Positions 17,297-26,772 are shown, counted from the first letter of the stretch. The stretch is 61,934 bases of DNA from Levilactobacillus angrenensis (GCF_003946085.1 NZ_RHOB01000015.1:1-61934), one strand, 5' to 3'. A program made the numbers and translations. The notes: a model not told the origin generated them from the letters alone.

Positions 17297-18199
17297 ATGG
17301 AAGAACTATTAGGCCGCATCATCACGGGAAAAGTTACTGATGAAAACGAACAGGATTACTTCGTCCAGGTCGACGGAACCACCTTCCGACTTGACAAAGC
17401 GGAAATCAAGAAGCCGCTAAAGATGGGGGCTAACTTCAAGGGCTTTGCTTACGAAAATGAAGGGCATGACCTGCAGATCACGCGGGACGCACCGGCAGTT
17501 CAAGTCGACCATTATGGTATGGGGACGGTCGTCCGGAGTCAGCGGACCTTAGGCGTCTTTGTCAATATCGGTTTGCCAAACAAGGATATCGTAGTGTCTT
17601 TGGACGATCTACCAGACATCATGGAACTGTGGCCCCAACAAGGTGACCGGTTGATGATTGCCTTACGTGAGGACGCCAAGCACCGGTTGTGGGGCGTTTT
17701 GGCCGATGGTGAAATTTATCAAGCCATTGCTCAACCCGCGAAGAAGCACATGCAAAACGCCAACGTGGTCGCCACGGCTTATCAATTAAAGCTGGTCGGC
17801 ACCCGGGTCATCACGGATCACTTTGAATTAGGGTTCATTCATCCGTCTGAACGGGAACGGGAACCGCGTTTGGGTGAAGAATTGAAAGCCCGGGTCATCG
17901 GTGTCCACGAAGATGGCACGTTAAACCTGTCACTACGGCCACGGACCTACGAAGCCATTGATGATGACGCAGCAATGTTGCTGGCAGCCCTGCAACACTC
18001 CGCAGATGGCAAACTGGACTTCAGTGATAAGTCGGATCCGGCCGCTATCAAGGCTTACTTTGGCATCAGCAAAGGGCAATTCAAGCGCGCCATCGGTCAT
18101 CTGTTAAAGGACCGGCAAATTACCCAACACGACGGTGCACTGTGGTTAAATAACAGTGACGCCACGACAGAAGCGACGACGGATCAACCAACGGAATAA
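17297..18199 (+). CDS. cvfB: S1-type RNA-binding protein, CvfB family
   Basis: The 300-residue protein matches CvfB (YitL), a cytoplasmic RNA-binding regulator that affects virulence factor expression in staphylococci. Three S1-like barrels fill residues 1-220; the second contains VDHYGMGTVVRSQRTLGVFVNIG and the third RVIGVHEDGTLNLSLRPR. A winged-helix domain (about 225-285, KAYFGISKGQFKRAIG) ends the protein. ATG follows GAGGAG. A likely promoter has TAAAAT at 17233-17238. xerD follows 56 bases on, probably in the same transcript. Confidence 0.88.
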   Translation: MEELLGRIITGKVTDENEQDYFVQVDGTTFRLDKAEIKKPLKMGANFKGFAYENEGHDLQITRDAPAVQVDHYGMGTVVRSQRTLGVFVNIGLPNKDIVVSLDDLPDIMELWPQQGDRLMIALREDAKHRLWGVLADGEIYQAIAQPAKKHMQNANVVATAYQLKLVGTRVITDHFELGFIHPSEREREPRLGEELKARVIGVHEDGTLNLSLRPRTYEAIDDDAAMLLAALQHSADGKLDFSDKSDPAAIKAYFGISKGQFKRAIGHLLKDRQITQHDGALWLNNSDATTEATTDQPTE

Positions 18200-18255
18200 G
18201 GCACAACGCCTGTATCAACCAGCGCGGTTCACCGTATCAATGAGGAGGTAGGGCA

Positions 18256-19152
18256 ATGACTGAATTGGACAACCAAACAGCGGACTTTGCCCATTACCTG
18301 ACCGTGGAGCAGGGACTGGCCGCCAACTCAGTCGCCAGTTACCGGCAGGAACTGCACAACTTTGCGCTGTACTTGGCGCCGCAACACGTCACGGATTTTA
18401 AACGGGTCGACCGACTGCAGATCATGGCGTATCTGAGCCAGCAAACGGCGGCGGGTAAGTCGCGTAATTCCGTGATTCATGCCGTTTCGGCGCTCCGAAA
18501 GTTCTACCGGTATTTGATTCAGACCCATCAGCTGACCGAAAACCCGATGGCCAACGTGGCAGCGCCCAAGCACGCGCAACATTTGCCGGCGGTCTTGACG
18601 GTCGCAGAGGTCGACCGCTTGTTAGCGACGCCCGATACCAGTAACAAGTACGGGATTCGTGACCGGGCGATTTTAGAAGTGATGTACGCAACGGGCTTGC
18701 GGGTCAGCGAACTGGTTCATCTGAAATTAGCCGACCTGCACCTGGAGATGGGCTTGATCCAAACCCTAGGTAAGGGCGACAAAGAACGCATCATTCCCAT
18801 CGGCGACGTGGCGGCGGACTGGATCAACCGCTATTTGCAGCAGAGTCGACCGGTCCTGTTGAAGCAACGGACCAGCCCGTACCTGTTTTTAAATGCCCAC
18901 GGTGGCGGTCTGTCGCGGCAGGCGATTTGGCAAAAAATCAAGCATTACGTGGCACTCGCCGATATCCAAAAAGACGTGACGCCCCACACGTTGCGGCATT
19001 CGTTTGCCACCCACATTTTAGAAAATGGGGCGGACCTACGGGTAGTGCAGGAATTGTTGGGGCATGCGGATATCACGACCACGCAGATCTATACGCACAT
19101 TTCCAAGAAACGGTTGCGCAATGTCTATGACCAGTACCATCCGCGCGCGTAA
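18256..19152 (+). CDS. xerD: Site-specific tyrosine recombinase XerD
   Basis: The 298-residue recombinase resolves chromosome dimers at dif with XerC. The N-terminal SAM-like core-binding domain covers about 1-90. The catalytic domain has TGLRVSEL (first catalytic Arg) near 150, the lysine beta-hairpin LGKGDKERIIPIG, HTLRHSFATH near 245 and GHADITTTQIYTHIS with the tyrosine nucleophile near 280. ATG follows GAGGAGG. This copy sits in the usual xerD-ribT-scpAB block; a second family member at 50048 is the XerC/CodV partner. Confidence 0.92.
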   Translation: MTELDNQTADFAHYLTVEQGLAANSVASYRQELHNFALYLAPQHVTDFKRVDRLQIMAYLSQQTAAGKSRNSVIHAVSALRKFYRYLIQTHQLTENPMANVAAPKHAQHLPAVLTVAEVDRLLATPDTSNKYGIRDRAILEVMYATGLRVSELVHLKLADLHLEMGLIQTLGKGDKERIIPIGDVAADWINRYLQQSRPVLLKQRTSPYLFLNAHGGGLSRQAIWQKIKHYVALADIQKDVTPHTLRHSFATHILENGADLRVVQELLGHADITTTQIYTHISKKRLRNVYDQYHPRA

Positions 19153-19188
19153 TGTGGTAGTATAGCAGAATTGAACGGAGGCGGACCA

Positions 19189-19584
19189 ATGCTACTCAAA
19201 TATCGTAGTGATTATCAAAAAATTGCGATGGGCCTGCTCAGTTTGCTACCGACTTTCAAGGACTGGGACCGGTTGCAACGTGAGCTGGCCTGGTATCAGG
19301 ACGGACCGGATCGGACTCTGTACCTGTGGAAGGATGAACATGACGACTTTGCCGGTGTGCTGGGGACGGAAACGCAGGGCGATTATTTGATCGTCCGCTT
19401 GATCACCTTGATGCCGGATAAACAACTGACCCGCAACACGTGGCAGATGTTGGACCAATTGGCGACGGCGGTGCCGACCAAGCGGTTGATGGGGACCTTA
19501 ACGACCGCCAAGATTATTGCAAAATGGGAGTATCACCATGGACAAAGCCACGCAGAACGGGCAGCCGCTGATTCAGGTCAGTGA
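19189..19584 (+). CDS. ribT: RibT-like protein
   Basis: The 131-residue protein resembles RibT, a GNAT-fold protein encoded in rib operons of Bacillus and next to scpA in lactobacilli. The fold is suggested by DFAGVLGTETQGDYLIVRLITLMPD, but acetyl-CoA contacts are not obvious and no activity can be stated. The ATG at 19189 is chosen over an upstream TTG because CGGAGG lies 8 bases before it. Its 3' end overlaps scpA by 47 bases, an unusually long overlap that suggests translational coupling. RibU and an FMN riboswitch lie 2 kb downstream. Confidence 0.75.
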   Translation: MLLKYRSDYQKIAMGLLSLLPTFKDWDRLQRELAWYQDGPDRTLYLWKDEHDDFAGVLGTETQGDYLIVRLITLMPDKQLTRNTWQMLDQLATAVPTKRLMGTLTTAKIIAKWEYHHGQSHAERAAADSGQ

Positions 19585-20326
19585 CTTTGAAGGCCCGCTA
19601 GATTTACTGTTACATTTAATTAAAACCAATGAAATGGATATTTATGATATTCGAATCGCCACGATTACCAGTCAGTATCTGACCTACTTGCACCAAATGC
19701 AGACGTTACGGTTGGACATTGCCGGGGAGTATTTTGTGATGGCGGCGAACTTAATGGCCATCAAGGCCAAGATGTTGTTGCCGAAGCCGCAGACAATCGA
19801 TCCCATTGATGAGGACGATGCCGGCGACCCCCGTGAGGAACTGGTGAATCAGCTGTTGGAATATCAACGTTATAAGCAAGCAGCCCAGGAGTTGAAACAA
19901 CGGGCAGCGGACCGCCAGCAGCATTTCACGCGTCCGGCGATGGCGGTGCCAGATACGGTGGCCTTGACCGTGGCGCCCGGCATTCAGCCAGTCGACCTGC
20001 AGAGCGCGTTACAGCGGTTGGTTCACCGCGCAATGGTGGCCAAGCCGGTTACCCAAAGCATCCATCAGGAGCACTTTACCATCAAGCACCAAATGCAAAC
20101 GGTGCTCCACCGCTTGCAGCGAGCAGCGGGCCCCATCGACTTTGACGGCTTGCTAGCGAAACAACCCGTCATGGAAGAAATCGTGACGACTTTCTTGGCC
20201 GTGTTGGAACTGGCTCGGCAACGACAGGTGCGCCTGCAACAGGCTGGCCGGTTAGCACCGTTACAAGTGAATTTTCTAAAAATGGAAGGAAGTTATGCGC
20301 CCGATGTCACCTCTAGCACAGATTGA
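19538..20326 (+). CDS. scpA: Segregation and condensation protein A
   Basis: This is the kleisin subunit of the bacterial condensin SMC-ScpA-ScpB, which organises and separates replicated chromosomes. The 262-residue protein starts with [25 protein letters not shown], the SMC-neck-binding helices, followed by a charged linker (about 85-160) and a C-terminal winged helix that binds the SMC head. ATG at 19538 lies inside the end of ribT, with GGGAG upstream. It overlaps scpB by 32 bases, so the pair is made together. Confidence 0.93.
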   Translation: MDKATQNGQPLIQVSDFEGPLDLLLHLIKTNEMDIYDIRIATITSQYLTYLHQMQTLRLDIAGEYFVMAANLMAIKAKMLLPKPQTIDPIDEDDAGDPREELVNQLLEYQRYKQAAQELKQRAADRQQHFTRPAMAVPDTVALTVAPGIQPVDLQSALQRLVHRAMVAKPVTQSIHQEHFTIKHQMQTVLHRLQRAAGPIDFDGLLAKQPVMEEIVTTFLAVLELARQRQVRLQQAGRLAPLQVNFLKMEGSYAPDVTSSTD

Positions 20327-20906
20327 AAGTCTCCTGTTCGTCAGCGGTGATGAGGGTATCACCGTTGCTGATATGGCGGCGGCCACTGGCCTCATGCGCC
20401 CAGCCATCTTGGCCAGTCTGGAGAAGTTGGCGCAAAAATACGCTGCCGATACGGATTCCGCCTTGGAGCTCATGGTCAACGACACGACTTACCGGTTAGT
20501 CACCAAGGCGGACGTGGCGCCCGTGATCAAGCACTACTTTGAGAACCCGTTGAGCACGAGCCTGTCACCAGCCTCACTAGAGGTACTGGCCATCATCGCG
20601 TATCGGCAACCCATCACGCGCATCGAGGTTGATGAGATTCGGGGCGTACAGAGTGCGTCAACCGTGCAAAAGCTGGTCTTACGGCGGTTGATTGAAGATG
20701 CCGGACGTCTGGACGAACCGGGCCGGCCAAAATTGTATCGAACCAGCGATTATTTTCTCGATTACTTTGGGTTGCAGCAGCTGGCTGATTTACCGCCATT
20801 ACCCGCCGCAGCGACGCCGAGTGACCCAACGACAGACGAAGACGGCGGCGACTTATTCTTACAGGCCTTTAACCAACAGCTCAACCAATCAGGAGATGAA
20901 AGCTAA
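20295..20906 (+). CDS. scpB: Segregation and condensation protein B
   Basis: The protein has 203 residues with two winged-helix domains (about 5-80 and 90-165); [25 protein letters not shown] near 95 is the family signature. It binds the central part of ScpA as a dimer in the condensin complex. The start ATG lies within scpA and is preceded by GGAAGG. The last 30 residues are acidic and low in complexity. rluB starts 2 bases after its stop. Confidence 0.93.
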   Translation: MRPMSPLAQIESLLFVSGDEGITVADMAAATGLMRPAILASLEKLAQKYAADTDSALELMVNDTTYRLVTKADVAPVIKHYFENPLSTSLSPASLEVLAIIAYRQPITRIEVDEIRGVQSASTVQKLVLRRLIEDAGRLDEPGRPKLYRTSDYFLDYFGLQQLADLPPLPAAATPSDPTTDEDGGDLFLQAFNQQLNQSGDES

Positions 20907-20908
20907 CT

Positions 20909-21631
20909 ATGGAACGTTTACAAAAAGTTTTAGCCCACGACGGGGTCGCTTCACGGCGGCAGTCGGAAAAATTGATCATGAGTGGCCGGGTGCGCGTCAA
21001 TGGCACCGTGGTCACGGAACTGGGCACCAAGGTCGGCGTGCACGATAAGATCGTGGTCGACGGGGTCCCAGTCACGAGTGAGGCACCGGTCTACATCATG
21101 TTGTACAAGCCGCGGAGTGTGGTCTCGACAGCTAATGACGACAAGGGCCGCAAGACAGTGGTCGACCTGGTGGAAAATGTCAGTCAACGCATCTATCCCG
21201 TGGGCCGGTTGGATTACGATACGTCGGGCCTGTTGCTATTGACCAACGACGGGGAGCTAGCCAACCGGTTGACCCATCCCAAGTACGAAGTGGAAAAGAC
21301 TTACATTGCCAAGGTCACCGGAACGCCAACCAACGATGCCATGAAGACGTTACGTCAAGGCATCACGGTCGATGGCGAGACCTATGCCCCGGCCAAGGGT
21401 AAAATCATCAGTTCGGACCCCAAGAAGAAAACGGCCATCGTGTCGTTGACGATTCATGAAGGGAAGAACCACCAAGTCAAAAAGATGTTGGCAGCAATGA
21501 ATCTACCCGTGGAAAAATTAAAGCGGGAACAGTATGGTTTCTTGACGCTCAAGGGCTTGAATGCCGGAGATTACCGGCCATTGAAGCCAGAAGAAGTCAA
21601 GGAATTGCGCAGATTGACCGGATTGGCCTAA
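20909..21631 (+). CDS. rluB: Ribosomal large-subunit pseudouridine synthase B
   Basis: The 240-residue enzyme converts a uridine of 23S rRNA helix 89 to pseudouridine. An S4 RNA-binding domain (1-60, RLQKVLAHDGVASRRQSEKLI) precedes the RsuA-type catalytic domain with the aspartate in GRLDYDTSGLLLLTNDG near 100 and later EGKNHQVKKML. It is the last gene of the xerD-ribT-scpA-scpB-rluB run, where it is usual in Firmicutes. Confidence 0.9.
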   Translation: MERLQKVLAHDGVASRRQSEKLIMSGRVRVNGTVVTELGTKVGVHDKIVVDGVPVTSEAPVYIMLYKPRSVVSTANDDKGRKTVVDLVENVSQRIYPVGRLDYDTSGLLLLTNDGELANRLTHPKYEVEKTYIAKVTGTPTNDAMKTLRQGITVDGETYAPAKGKIISSDPKKKTAIVSLTIHEGKNHQVKKMLAAMNLPVEKLKREQYGFLTLKGLNAGDYRPLKPEEVKELRRLTGLA

Positions 21632-21640
21632 AGTAAGCGG

Positions 21641-21669
21641 TTGACAGCTTTCGTAATTCTTAGTATATT
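21641..21669 (+). promoter_or_regulatory. Promoter of ribU
   Basis: A perfect -35 TTGACA (21641-21646), a 17-base spacer and -10 TATATT (21664-21669) drive the riboswitch leader. Confidence 0.85.
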
Positions 21670-21691
21670 ATGGTTGTAATAAAAAATTGGT

Positions 21692-21806
21692 TCATCTTCA
21701 GGGCAGGGTGGAATTCCCGACCGGCGGTAAAGTCCGCGACCCGCGCAAGCGGTGGATTCGGTGAAACTCCGAGACCGACAGTATAGTCTGGTATGCAGAA
21801 GATGAG
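21692..21806 (+). promoter_or_regulatory. FMN riboswitch (RFN element)
   Basis: The conserved RFN blocks are all present: the closing stem CATCTTC/GAAGATG, GGGCAGGGTG, the GACCGGCGGTAAAGTCCGCGA region, GGTGAAACTCCGAGACCGACAGT and TAGTCTGG. It binds flavin mononucleotide and shuts off ribU when flavin is plentiful. It is followed by a terminator (21844-21872), so control is probably by transcription termination. Confidence 0.97.
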
Positions 21807-21843
21807 ACGTTGCTTTTTGCGCAAACATTTTTACGTAAATCCC

Positions 21844-21877
21844 AAGGTCTTGCCCTTCTGTGGTAAGGCCTTTTTCT
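21844..21877 (+). terminator. Riboswitch expression-platform terminator
   Basis: The arms AAGGTCTTGCC and GGTAAGGCCTT pair with two G-U pairs over a 7-base loop, and five T follow. It lies between the FMN aptamer and ribU and is the likely off-state terminator. Confidence 0.8.
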
Positions 21878-21917
21878 GTGCTTTACCACGAGATGACCGC
21901 AAGGAGGAACAAGAATC

Positions 21918-22514
21918 ATGGAAAATAGTCACAGTGGATTAAAGGTTCGGTCGATGGTCGAAATGGCCCTGTTTGCCGGGTGCGCTTACGTCTTAATGTT
22001 CGTGTCGGTACCGATTATTCCTATCGTTCCGTACATGAAGTTGGATCTCAGCGATCTGGTCGTCTTACTGGGCATGAGTCTGTTTGGCCCTGCCGGAGCC
22101 GTGATGATTGCGGCCGTGAAAGAATTACTGTACTTTGTATCGACGGGTATGGATATCGTGAATTTCATCGGCGTCTTGACGGCGTTCATCGCTGACATCG
22201 CCTACATCTTGCCGATCAGTTACGTGCTGAAACGTAAGCAGGCGGGGTCTGGCCAACCAAGTTTGTCACGGCAGATCTGGGCCGTCGTGGCCGGGACCTT
22301 GACGTTAACGGTGGTCTTGTCGCTGGCCAACTGGTGGGTCATCACGCCGCTGTATTTAAAGGTTTGGGGAATGTCACTGGGCTTACCGGTGAACAAGCTG
22401 ATCTTATTGGGCGTTATTCCATTTAACCTGTTGAAGGGAGTCATCTTGGGAATTCTCTTCATCATATTGAGTCGGCGGATGGCCCCTTGGTTAGCCAAGC
22501 ATACGCTGTCATAA
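21918..22514 (+). CDS. ribU: Riboflavin ECF transporter S component RibU
   Basis: The 198-residue membrane protein has about six hydrophobic helices and binds riboflavin for import with the shared EcfAA'T module, which is not encoded here. The RibU pattern is seen in the N-terminal helix, MKLDLSDLVVLLG near 41 and the GPAGAV/KELLYF motif near 60. ATG follows AAGGAGG. Placement behind an FMN riboswitch makes the substrate assignment firm. No riboflavin synthesis genes are seen, so the cell may depend on uptake. Confidence 0.93.
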   Translation: MENSHSGLKVRSMVEMALFAGCAYVLMFVSVPIIPIVPYMKLDLSDLVVLLGMSLFGPAGAVMIAAVKELLYFVSTGMDIVNFIGVLTAFIADIAYILPISYVLKRKQAGSGQPSLSRQIWAVVAGTLTLTVVLSLANWWVITPLYLKVWGMSLGLPVNKLILLGVIPFNLLKGVILGILFIILSRRMAPWLAKHTLS

Positions 22515-22542
22515 AGCGATTAATCATAAATTTAGCTAAATC

Positions 22543-22571
22543 AAGGACTGGCGTCGTGCCGGTCCTTTTTA
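22543..22571 (+). terminator. Terminator after ribU
   Basis: A 10-position stem (22543-22552/22558-22567, AAGGACTGGC with GCCGGTCCTT) with one G-T mismatch is followed by more T. Confidence 0.85.
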
Positions 22572-22631
22572 TATGGTAAACTGGGAACAGACGTTTTAGC
22601 ACAAGACTAGCAAAATGAAGGAGGCGACACC

Positions 22632-23669
22632 GTGGAAGCCGTGGATTTAGGCCAATTATTAAGTGCACAGCAGGATCGCCGCATTCGCGTGATCGAGAAC
22701 CTCTTGCGGGGCAAGAAAACGGTGTCGACCCTGTATTGGGGCCAGCGTTACCGGTTGTTGCCGCTGTTAAATCTGGATAAACACTTGCAGCGTGGCGGCC
22801 TCGATACAGCGATTCAAGACCTACAGCACCAAGGCTGGGTCACGGTCGACCCCGAGCAGGCGACGTTACGATTAACCAGCACTGGTGAGCAGCAACTGGC
22901 TGATCAAGCGTACTATCGGCCAGTGACCACGGCCCAGTGGGTCAATTTAGACTTGGTGGCCGCGCGGCAGCGACTCCTGCTGGCGGTGCAGGTGACCTCG
23001 CAATTTGCCCACAGTACCGCCCGCTACTACCCGCTGGCCACGGACCAGGAGACGCGGCGGGCCGTCCGGGTATGGTTTCATCGGCGGAAAAGTCCCGCAT
23101 TGGCGTCACAACTCGGGGCTGCCTTGACGGCCAGTCTCCAACAGCTACCCCAGCAAACAGCCGGAGTGGTGACCGACCAATTCACGGGGTTTGGCCAACC
23201 GGGCTTGACCAGCGAGCAACTGGCAGTGACCCACCAGTGGACGACCTGGGAAGTGCGGTTGATGCAAGTCGACGGGGTGGTTCAAATCGCCCAAGATGCC
23301 CGGCAAGCCGACCACCCGCTCCACGAATTACTAGGCCCGCTGTGGCAGGTACCAATTTCTCGTAGTGCCCAGGCAACGCTGGCTGCGGTCGAAGCGGGCG
23401 GTGACTTGGCCCGAGTGGCGACGGTGCGGAAAATCAAGTTGAGCACCGTTCGGGAGCACCTGTTAGAGGCGGCCATCATGTCACCGCTACGGGACTTCCC
23501 GTATGATCAGGTGTTGCCTGAGACCGTTCGCCAAGACTTGGCCAGCGCCTTACACGGGTCGATCGACGACTGGCAGTACACGGCGTTACCCACAGCGCTG
23601 CAGGCCCAGTATGATTTCTTTTATTTTCGACTGTATGCCATCTGGCGGATCAAGGAGGCGACCACGTGA
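22632..23669 (+). CDS. YpbB-like helix-turn-helix protein
   Basis: The 345-residue protein occupies the place of Bacillus YpbB, always directly upstream of recQ. Its C-terminal third has a helix-turn-helix (ARVATVRKIKLSTVREHLLEAAI near 255-280) of the type found attached to or next to RecQ helicases; the N-terminal part has no recognised domain. A role as RecQ partner or regulator is inferred from position only. The GTG start follows AAGGAGGCG. Its stop TGA overlaps the recQ ATG by one base. Confidence 0.75.
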   Translation: MEAVDLGQLLSAQQDRRIRVIENLLRGKKTVSTLYWGQRYRLLPLLNLDKHLQRGGLDTAIQDLQHQGWVTVDPEQATLRLTSTGEQQLADQAYYRPVTTAQWVNLDLVAARQRLLLAVQVTSQFAHSTARYYPLATDQETRRAVRVWFHRRKSPALASQLGAALTASLQQLPQQTAGVVTDQFTGFGQPGLTSEQLAVTHQWTTWEVRLMQVDGVVQIAQDARQADHPLHELLGPLWQVPISRSAQATLAAVEAGGDLARVATVRKIKLSTVREHLLEAAIMSPLRDFPYDQVLPETVRQDLASALHGSIDDWQYTALPTALQAQYDFFYFRLYAIWRIKEATT

Positions 23670-25084
23670 TGGAGCCATTGACGACGAGTTTAAAACGGGT
23701 CTTTGGGTTCGACCACTTTCGCTCGGGCCAGGTCCAGGCTTTGGCGAGCTTGGAGGCCGGTGCCGACACCTTGGCCATTTTGCCAACCGGCGCCGGCAAG
23801 ACCTTGATCTATCAGCTGTACGGCTACCGGCATCCGGGGTGCGTCTTGATTGTTTCGCCCCTGTTGTCCCTGATGAATGACCAGGTCAACCGGATGCGCA
23901 TGAGCGGCTTCAAGCGGGCCGCGGCCATTACGTCGCAGACGCCGTTCGGGGAACGCCTGAGCATTTTAAATCACTTAAACCAATTACAATTCCTATTTCT
24001 GTCACCGGAAATGTTGGCTCAGCCCCAGATGTTGGCTCGCTTACAGCAGATTCAGCTCAGTTTGCTGGTGGTCGACGAGGCCCACTGTATCGTGCAGTGG
24101 GGACCGGATTTTCGCCCGGAATACCTATTGCTAGGGGCTATTCGCGAGAAATTACGGCAGCCGCTGACCTTGATGCTGACGGCGACGGCGGGCCAGCAGA
24201 CCCGGGCGGAGATTGCCAAACAACTACGTAGCCAGCCCCAAGTCGTCACGGAGTCGGTCAACCGACCCAATATCTATTTAGATGTGGAAAACGTGGCGGA
24301 CGAGGCGACCAAACAGTCACGCTTGCAGGACCTGGTGGCCCATTTGCGGCGACCGGGGGTGGTATATTTTTCCAGCAAACAGCAGGCCACGGATACGGCT
24401 CTGTGGCTACGGGACACCACCGGGGTGACCGCGGCGGCTTACCATGCCGGTTTGGATGCTGAAGATCGGTTTAAGATCCAACAGCAGTTCATGGCGGGAC
24501 AATTGGATGTTATCTGTGCGACCAGTGCCTTTGGCATGGGCATCGACAAGGATGACGTGCGGTTCGTGATCCACTATCATTTGCCGGCCGACCTGGAAAG
24601 CTACGCCCAAGAAATCGGTCGGGCCGGGCGTGACGGTCAACCTAGCGTGGCGATTTTGCTGTACGCACCAGGCGATGAGCAATTGCCGTTGGCGTTGGGG
24701 CAGGCCAACCGCCCCGAAGTGGAGACGATTGAACGGTACTACGCCCACCCGCAGAACTTTGCGGCCGATGATCCGCAGATTCAGTTGCTGGCTTTTTACC
24801 GGGAGCACGGCATCAGTGAGGAAGCTGTGAAACGCCTATTTGCCAGCCGGGAAAAGGAACGCAACCACGCATTAGCCCAAATGCTGGCGTACGTGCGGAC
24901 CGAGACGTGTTTGCGCGCAACCTGGCTCCAGGCCTTCGACGAGACCAGTCCGGCCCACACGGCCCAGTGTTGTGCACCGGGCAACGTGGCACTGGATTTG
25001 ACGGCACTGGGCTTGACGCGTCAGGCACCAGCGCCGGAACCTGAGGAGATGCCGTGGCAGGAACGGTTGGCGCGGTTGTTTTAG
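23669..25084 (+). CDS. recQ: RecQ family ATP-dependent DNA helicase (short form)
   Basis: The 471-residue 3'-5' DNA helicase acts in repair and replication restart. Motif I LPTGAGKTLIYQ near 37, DEAH near 135, LTATAG motif III, HAGLD motif IV and the arginine-finger block IGRAGRDGQ near 316 are all clear. A reduced zinc-binding region with ETCLR and QCCAPG follows. The HRDC domain of long RecQ proteins is missing, as in the second RecQ of many Firmicutes. ATG at 23669 is preferred to GTG at 23666 by spacing from AAGGAGG; either gives translational coupling with the upstream gene. Confidence 0.92.
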   Translation: MEPLTTSLKRVFGFDHFRSGQVQALASLEAGADTLAILPTGAGKTLIYQLYGYRHPGCVLIVSPLLSLMNDQVNRMRMSGFKRAAAITSQTPFGERLSILNHLNQLQFLFLSPEMLAQPQMLARLQQIQLSLLVVDEAHCIVQWGPDFRPEYLLLGAIREKLRQPLTLMLTATAGQQTRAEIAKQLRSQPQVVTESVNRPNIYLDVENVADEATKQSRLQDLVAHLRRPGVVYFSSKQQATDTALWLRDTTGVTAAAYHAGLDAEDRFKIQQQFMAGQLDVICATSAFGMGIDKDDVRFVIHYHLPADLESYAQEIGRAGRDGQPSVAILLYAPGDEQLPLALGQANRPEVETIERYYAHPQNFAADDPQIQLLAFYREHGISEEAVKRLFASREKERNHALAQMLAYVRTETCLRATWLQAFDETSPAHTAQCCAPGNVALDLTALGLTRQAPAPEPEEMPWQERLARLF

Positions 25085-25328
25085 GAGGAAAAATGTGGGA
25101 TTACCATTATTAGAACGGCGATGTGGGCATTCCCTCAGCGCGTGTAGAGTTTTTAGCGGCGCTTGCTGATACGGGTAAGGATATCTGACGAAGACGAAAC
25201 GTCTTGCTAAAAATGATTAAGATATTCTAAGAAATCCCGGCATGGCACCATTTTAGGTAATTATAACTATCGAAAACATCCTGCCCGTGGTACAATTACG
25301 GGTGAAAGTTTTTCAGGGAGGTTAGATG

Positions 25329-25979
25329 ATGAGTCAGAAGCGTGACGATCAAACGTCGAAGGAACAAGAGTCCCACCCGTGGGATCAATCGTTTGCCGAT
25401 GATCGCGACGATCAGGGTAACCTGTCACGAACGAAAATGCGGCGGCAAAACCACAGTAATACCATGGTTACGGTTATTTTAGTTGCCATTATCATTGTCA
25501 TTGCTGCAGCATCATTGGTTTACGGCTTGGCGCGTCAAAGCGCAGTCAATCGGCCACAGAATACGGAAAAGGTGGCGGCTAGTTCCTCCAGCTCATCCAG
25601 TAAGGCCAAAAGCTCGAGCCATAAGAAGGAAAAGACGTCTAGCAAGTCGTCTTCTTCGACTGTGGCCAGTTCTAGTACACCTAAGAAATCCACGACTTCA
25701 ACCACAACTGCTAGTTCAGCACGAACAACTAGCAGTTCTTCGGCTACCACCAGTTCGGCAGCGCAGAGCAGTACGCCAACGACCAGCACCAGCAGTAGCC
25801 AAACTAGCAGCACGACCAGTAGCTCAACGACCGGGTCTAAGTACGCGACGGTCGAGTCTGGTCAAGGCGTTTACCGTGTCGCCACCAATGCGGGGATTTC
25901 CGTGGATAAATTGATGGCCTTAAACGGTCTGTCTTCCGGTGCTTCGCTTCATCCAGGACAGAAGTTACGGGTTCGCTAA
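25329..25979 (+). CDS. LysM-domain membrane-anchored protein (YpbE-like)
   Basis: The 216-residue protein has a charged cytoplasmic N terminus (1-50), one membrane helix (about 51-72), a long Ser/Thr-rich stalk (about 85-170) and a C-terminal LysM module (about 172-216, ending GASLHPGQKLRVR) that binds peptidoglycan. It is a single-pass surface protein with LysM outside. Bacillus YpbE has this plan and also follows recQ, supporting orthology by context. ATG codons at 25326 and 25329 both lie behind GGGAGG; the second has better spacing. A promoter with extended -10 TGGTACAAT lies at 25288-25296. Function is unknown; cmk follows 34 bases later. Confidence 0.8.
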   Translation: MSQKRDDQTSKEQESHPWDQSFADDRDDQGNLSRTKMRRQNHSNTMVTVILVAIIIVIAAASLVYGLARQSAVNRPQNTEKVAASSSSSSSKAKSSSHKKEKTSSKSSSSTVASSSTPKKSTTSTTTASSARTTSSSSATTSSAAQSSTPTTSTSSSQTSSTTSSSTTGSKYATVESGQGVYRVATNAGISVDKLMALNGLSSGASLHPGQKLRVR

Positions 25980-26013
25980 GCGTTAAATTTATTTTGATAG
26001 GAGTTTGGTTTTG

Positions 26014-26691
26014 ATGGAGAAACAAGGATTGCAAGTTGCCATTGACGGCCCCGCATCGGCCGGTAAAAGTACGGTTGCTAAAATCGTGGCCCAACGGTTT
26101 CATTACATTTACTGTGACACGGGAGCAATGTACCGGGCAATTACCTGGAAAGTGTTACAAGCAGGCGTTGGCTTGACCGACGAGACTGCCGTCAAGAATT
26201 TATTGGATCAAATCACGATTCGGTTTGAACCAGGGACTCCGGAACAAAAGGTCTTCGTTGACGACACCGAAGTTACTTTGGCGATTCGCCAACCAGACGT
26301 GACCAATTCCGTGTCCGCCGTTTCTGCGTTACCCGCAGTGCGGGCCGAATTAACGGAACGGCAACGGCAAATCGCTGACGCCGGGGGTATCGTGATGGAT
26401 GGTCGCGACATTGGCTCAACCGTCTTACCCCAAGCGGAAGTTAAGATCTTTTTGGTAGCCAGCGTGGACGAACGGGCCCAACGGCGGCTGAAGGATAATG
26501 CGGCCAAGGGTATCGATACGCCACTGGCAACTTTGAAACACGAGATCGAAGAACGTGACCGCAAAGACTCGACGCGTAAGGTCTCACCATTGACGCAGGC
26601 AGCGGACGCAATCCGCTTGGATACCACGTCTATGAGCATCGAACAGGTCGCTGATAAGATCGCAGAAATCATCCAGAAAAAAGAATCCTAG
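26014..26691 (+). CDS. cmk: Cytidylate kinase
   Basis: The 225-residue enzyme phosphorylates CMP and dCMP to the diphosphates in pyrimidine salvage and recycling. The P-loop IDGPASAGKSTVAK starts near residue 9; YCDTGAMYRAITW near 34, MDGRDIGSTVLP near 127 and the lid RRLKD/DRKDSTR arginines complete the active site. Three possible starts (TTG 26005, TTG 26011, ATG 26014) lie in frame; ATG is chosen for its distance from TAGGAG. cmk-rpsA-der-hup is a conserved order in this group. Confidence 0.95.
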   Translation: MEKQGLQVAIDGPASAGKSTVAKIVAQRFHYIYCDTGAMYRAITWKVLQAGVGLTDETAVKNLLDQITIRFEPGTPEQKVFVDDTEVTLAIRQPDVTNSVSAVSALPAVRAELTERQRQIADAGGIVMDGRDIGSTVLPQAEVKIFLVASVDERAQRRLKDNAAKGIDTPLATLKHEIEERDRKDSTRKVSPLTQAADAIRLDTTSMSIEQVADKIAEIIQKKES

Positions 26692-26772
26692 AGAAATAGG
26701 CATTTTACTAGCTTTTACTAGCATAATCAGCTAAAATAGTATATAGAGTTGTCGCAAGGAGGAAAAATTCGC

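Noticed and set aside
25535-25813. Minus-strand frame of 92 residues rich in Leu, Val and Glu
   Set aside because: It is the antisense shadow of the Ser/Thr-rich stalk of the LysM protein.
25326-25979. Ser-rich region as a tandem DNA repeat
   Set aside because: The repetition is in the protein composition; the DNA shows mixed Ser and Thr codons without a fixed repeat unit.
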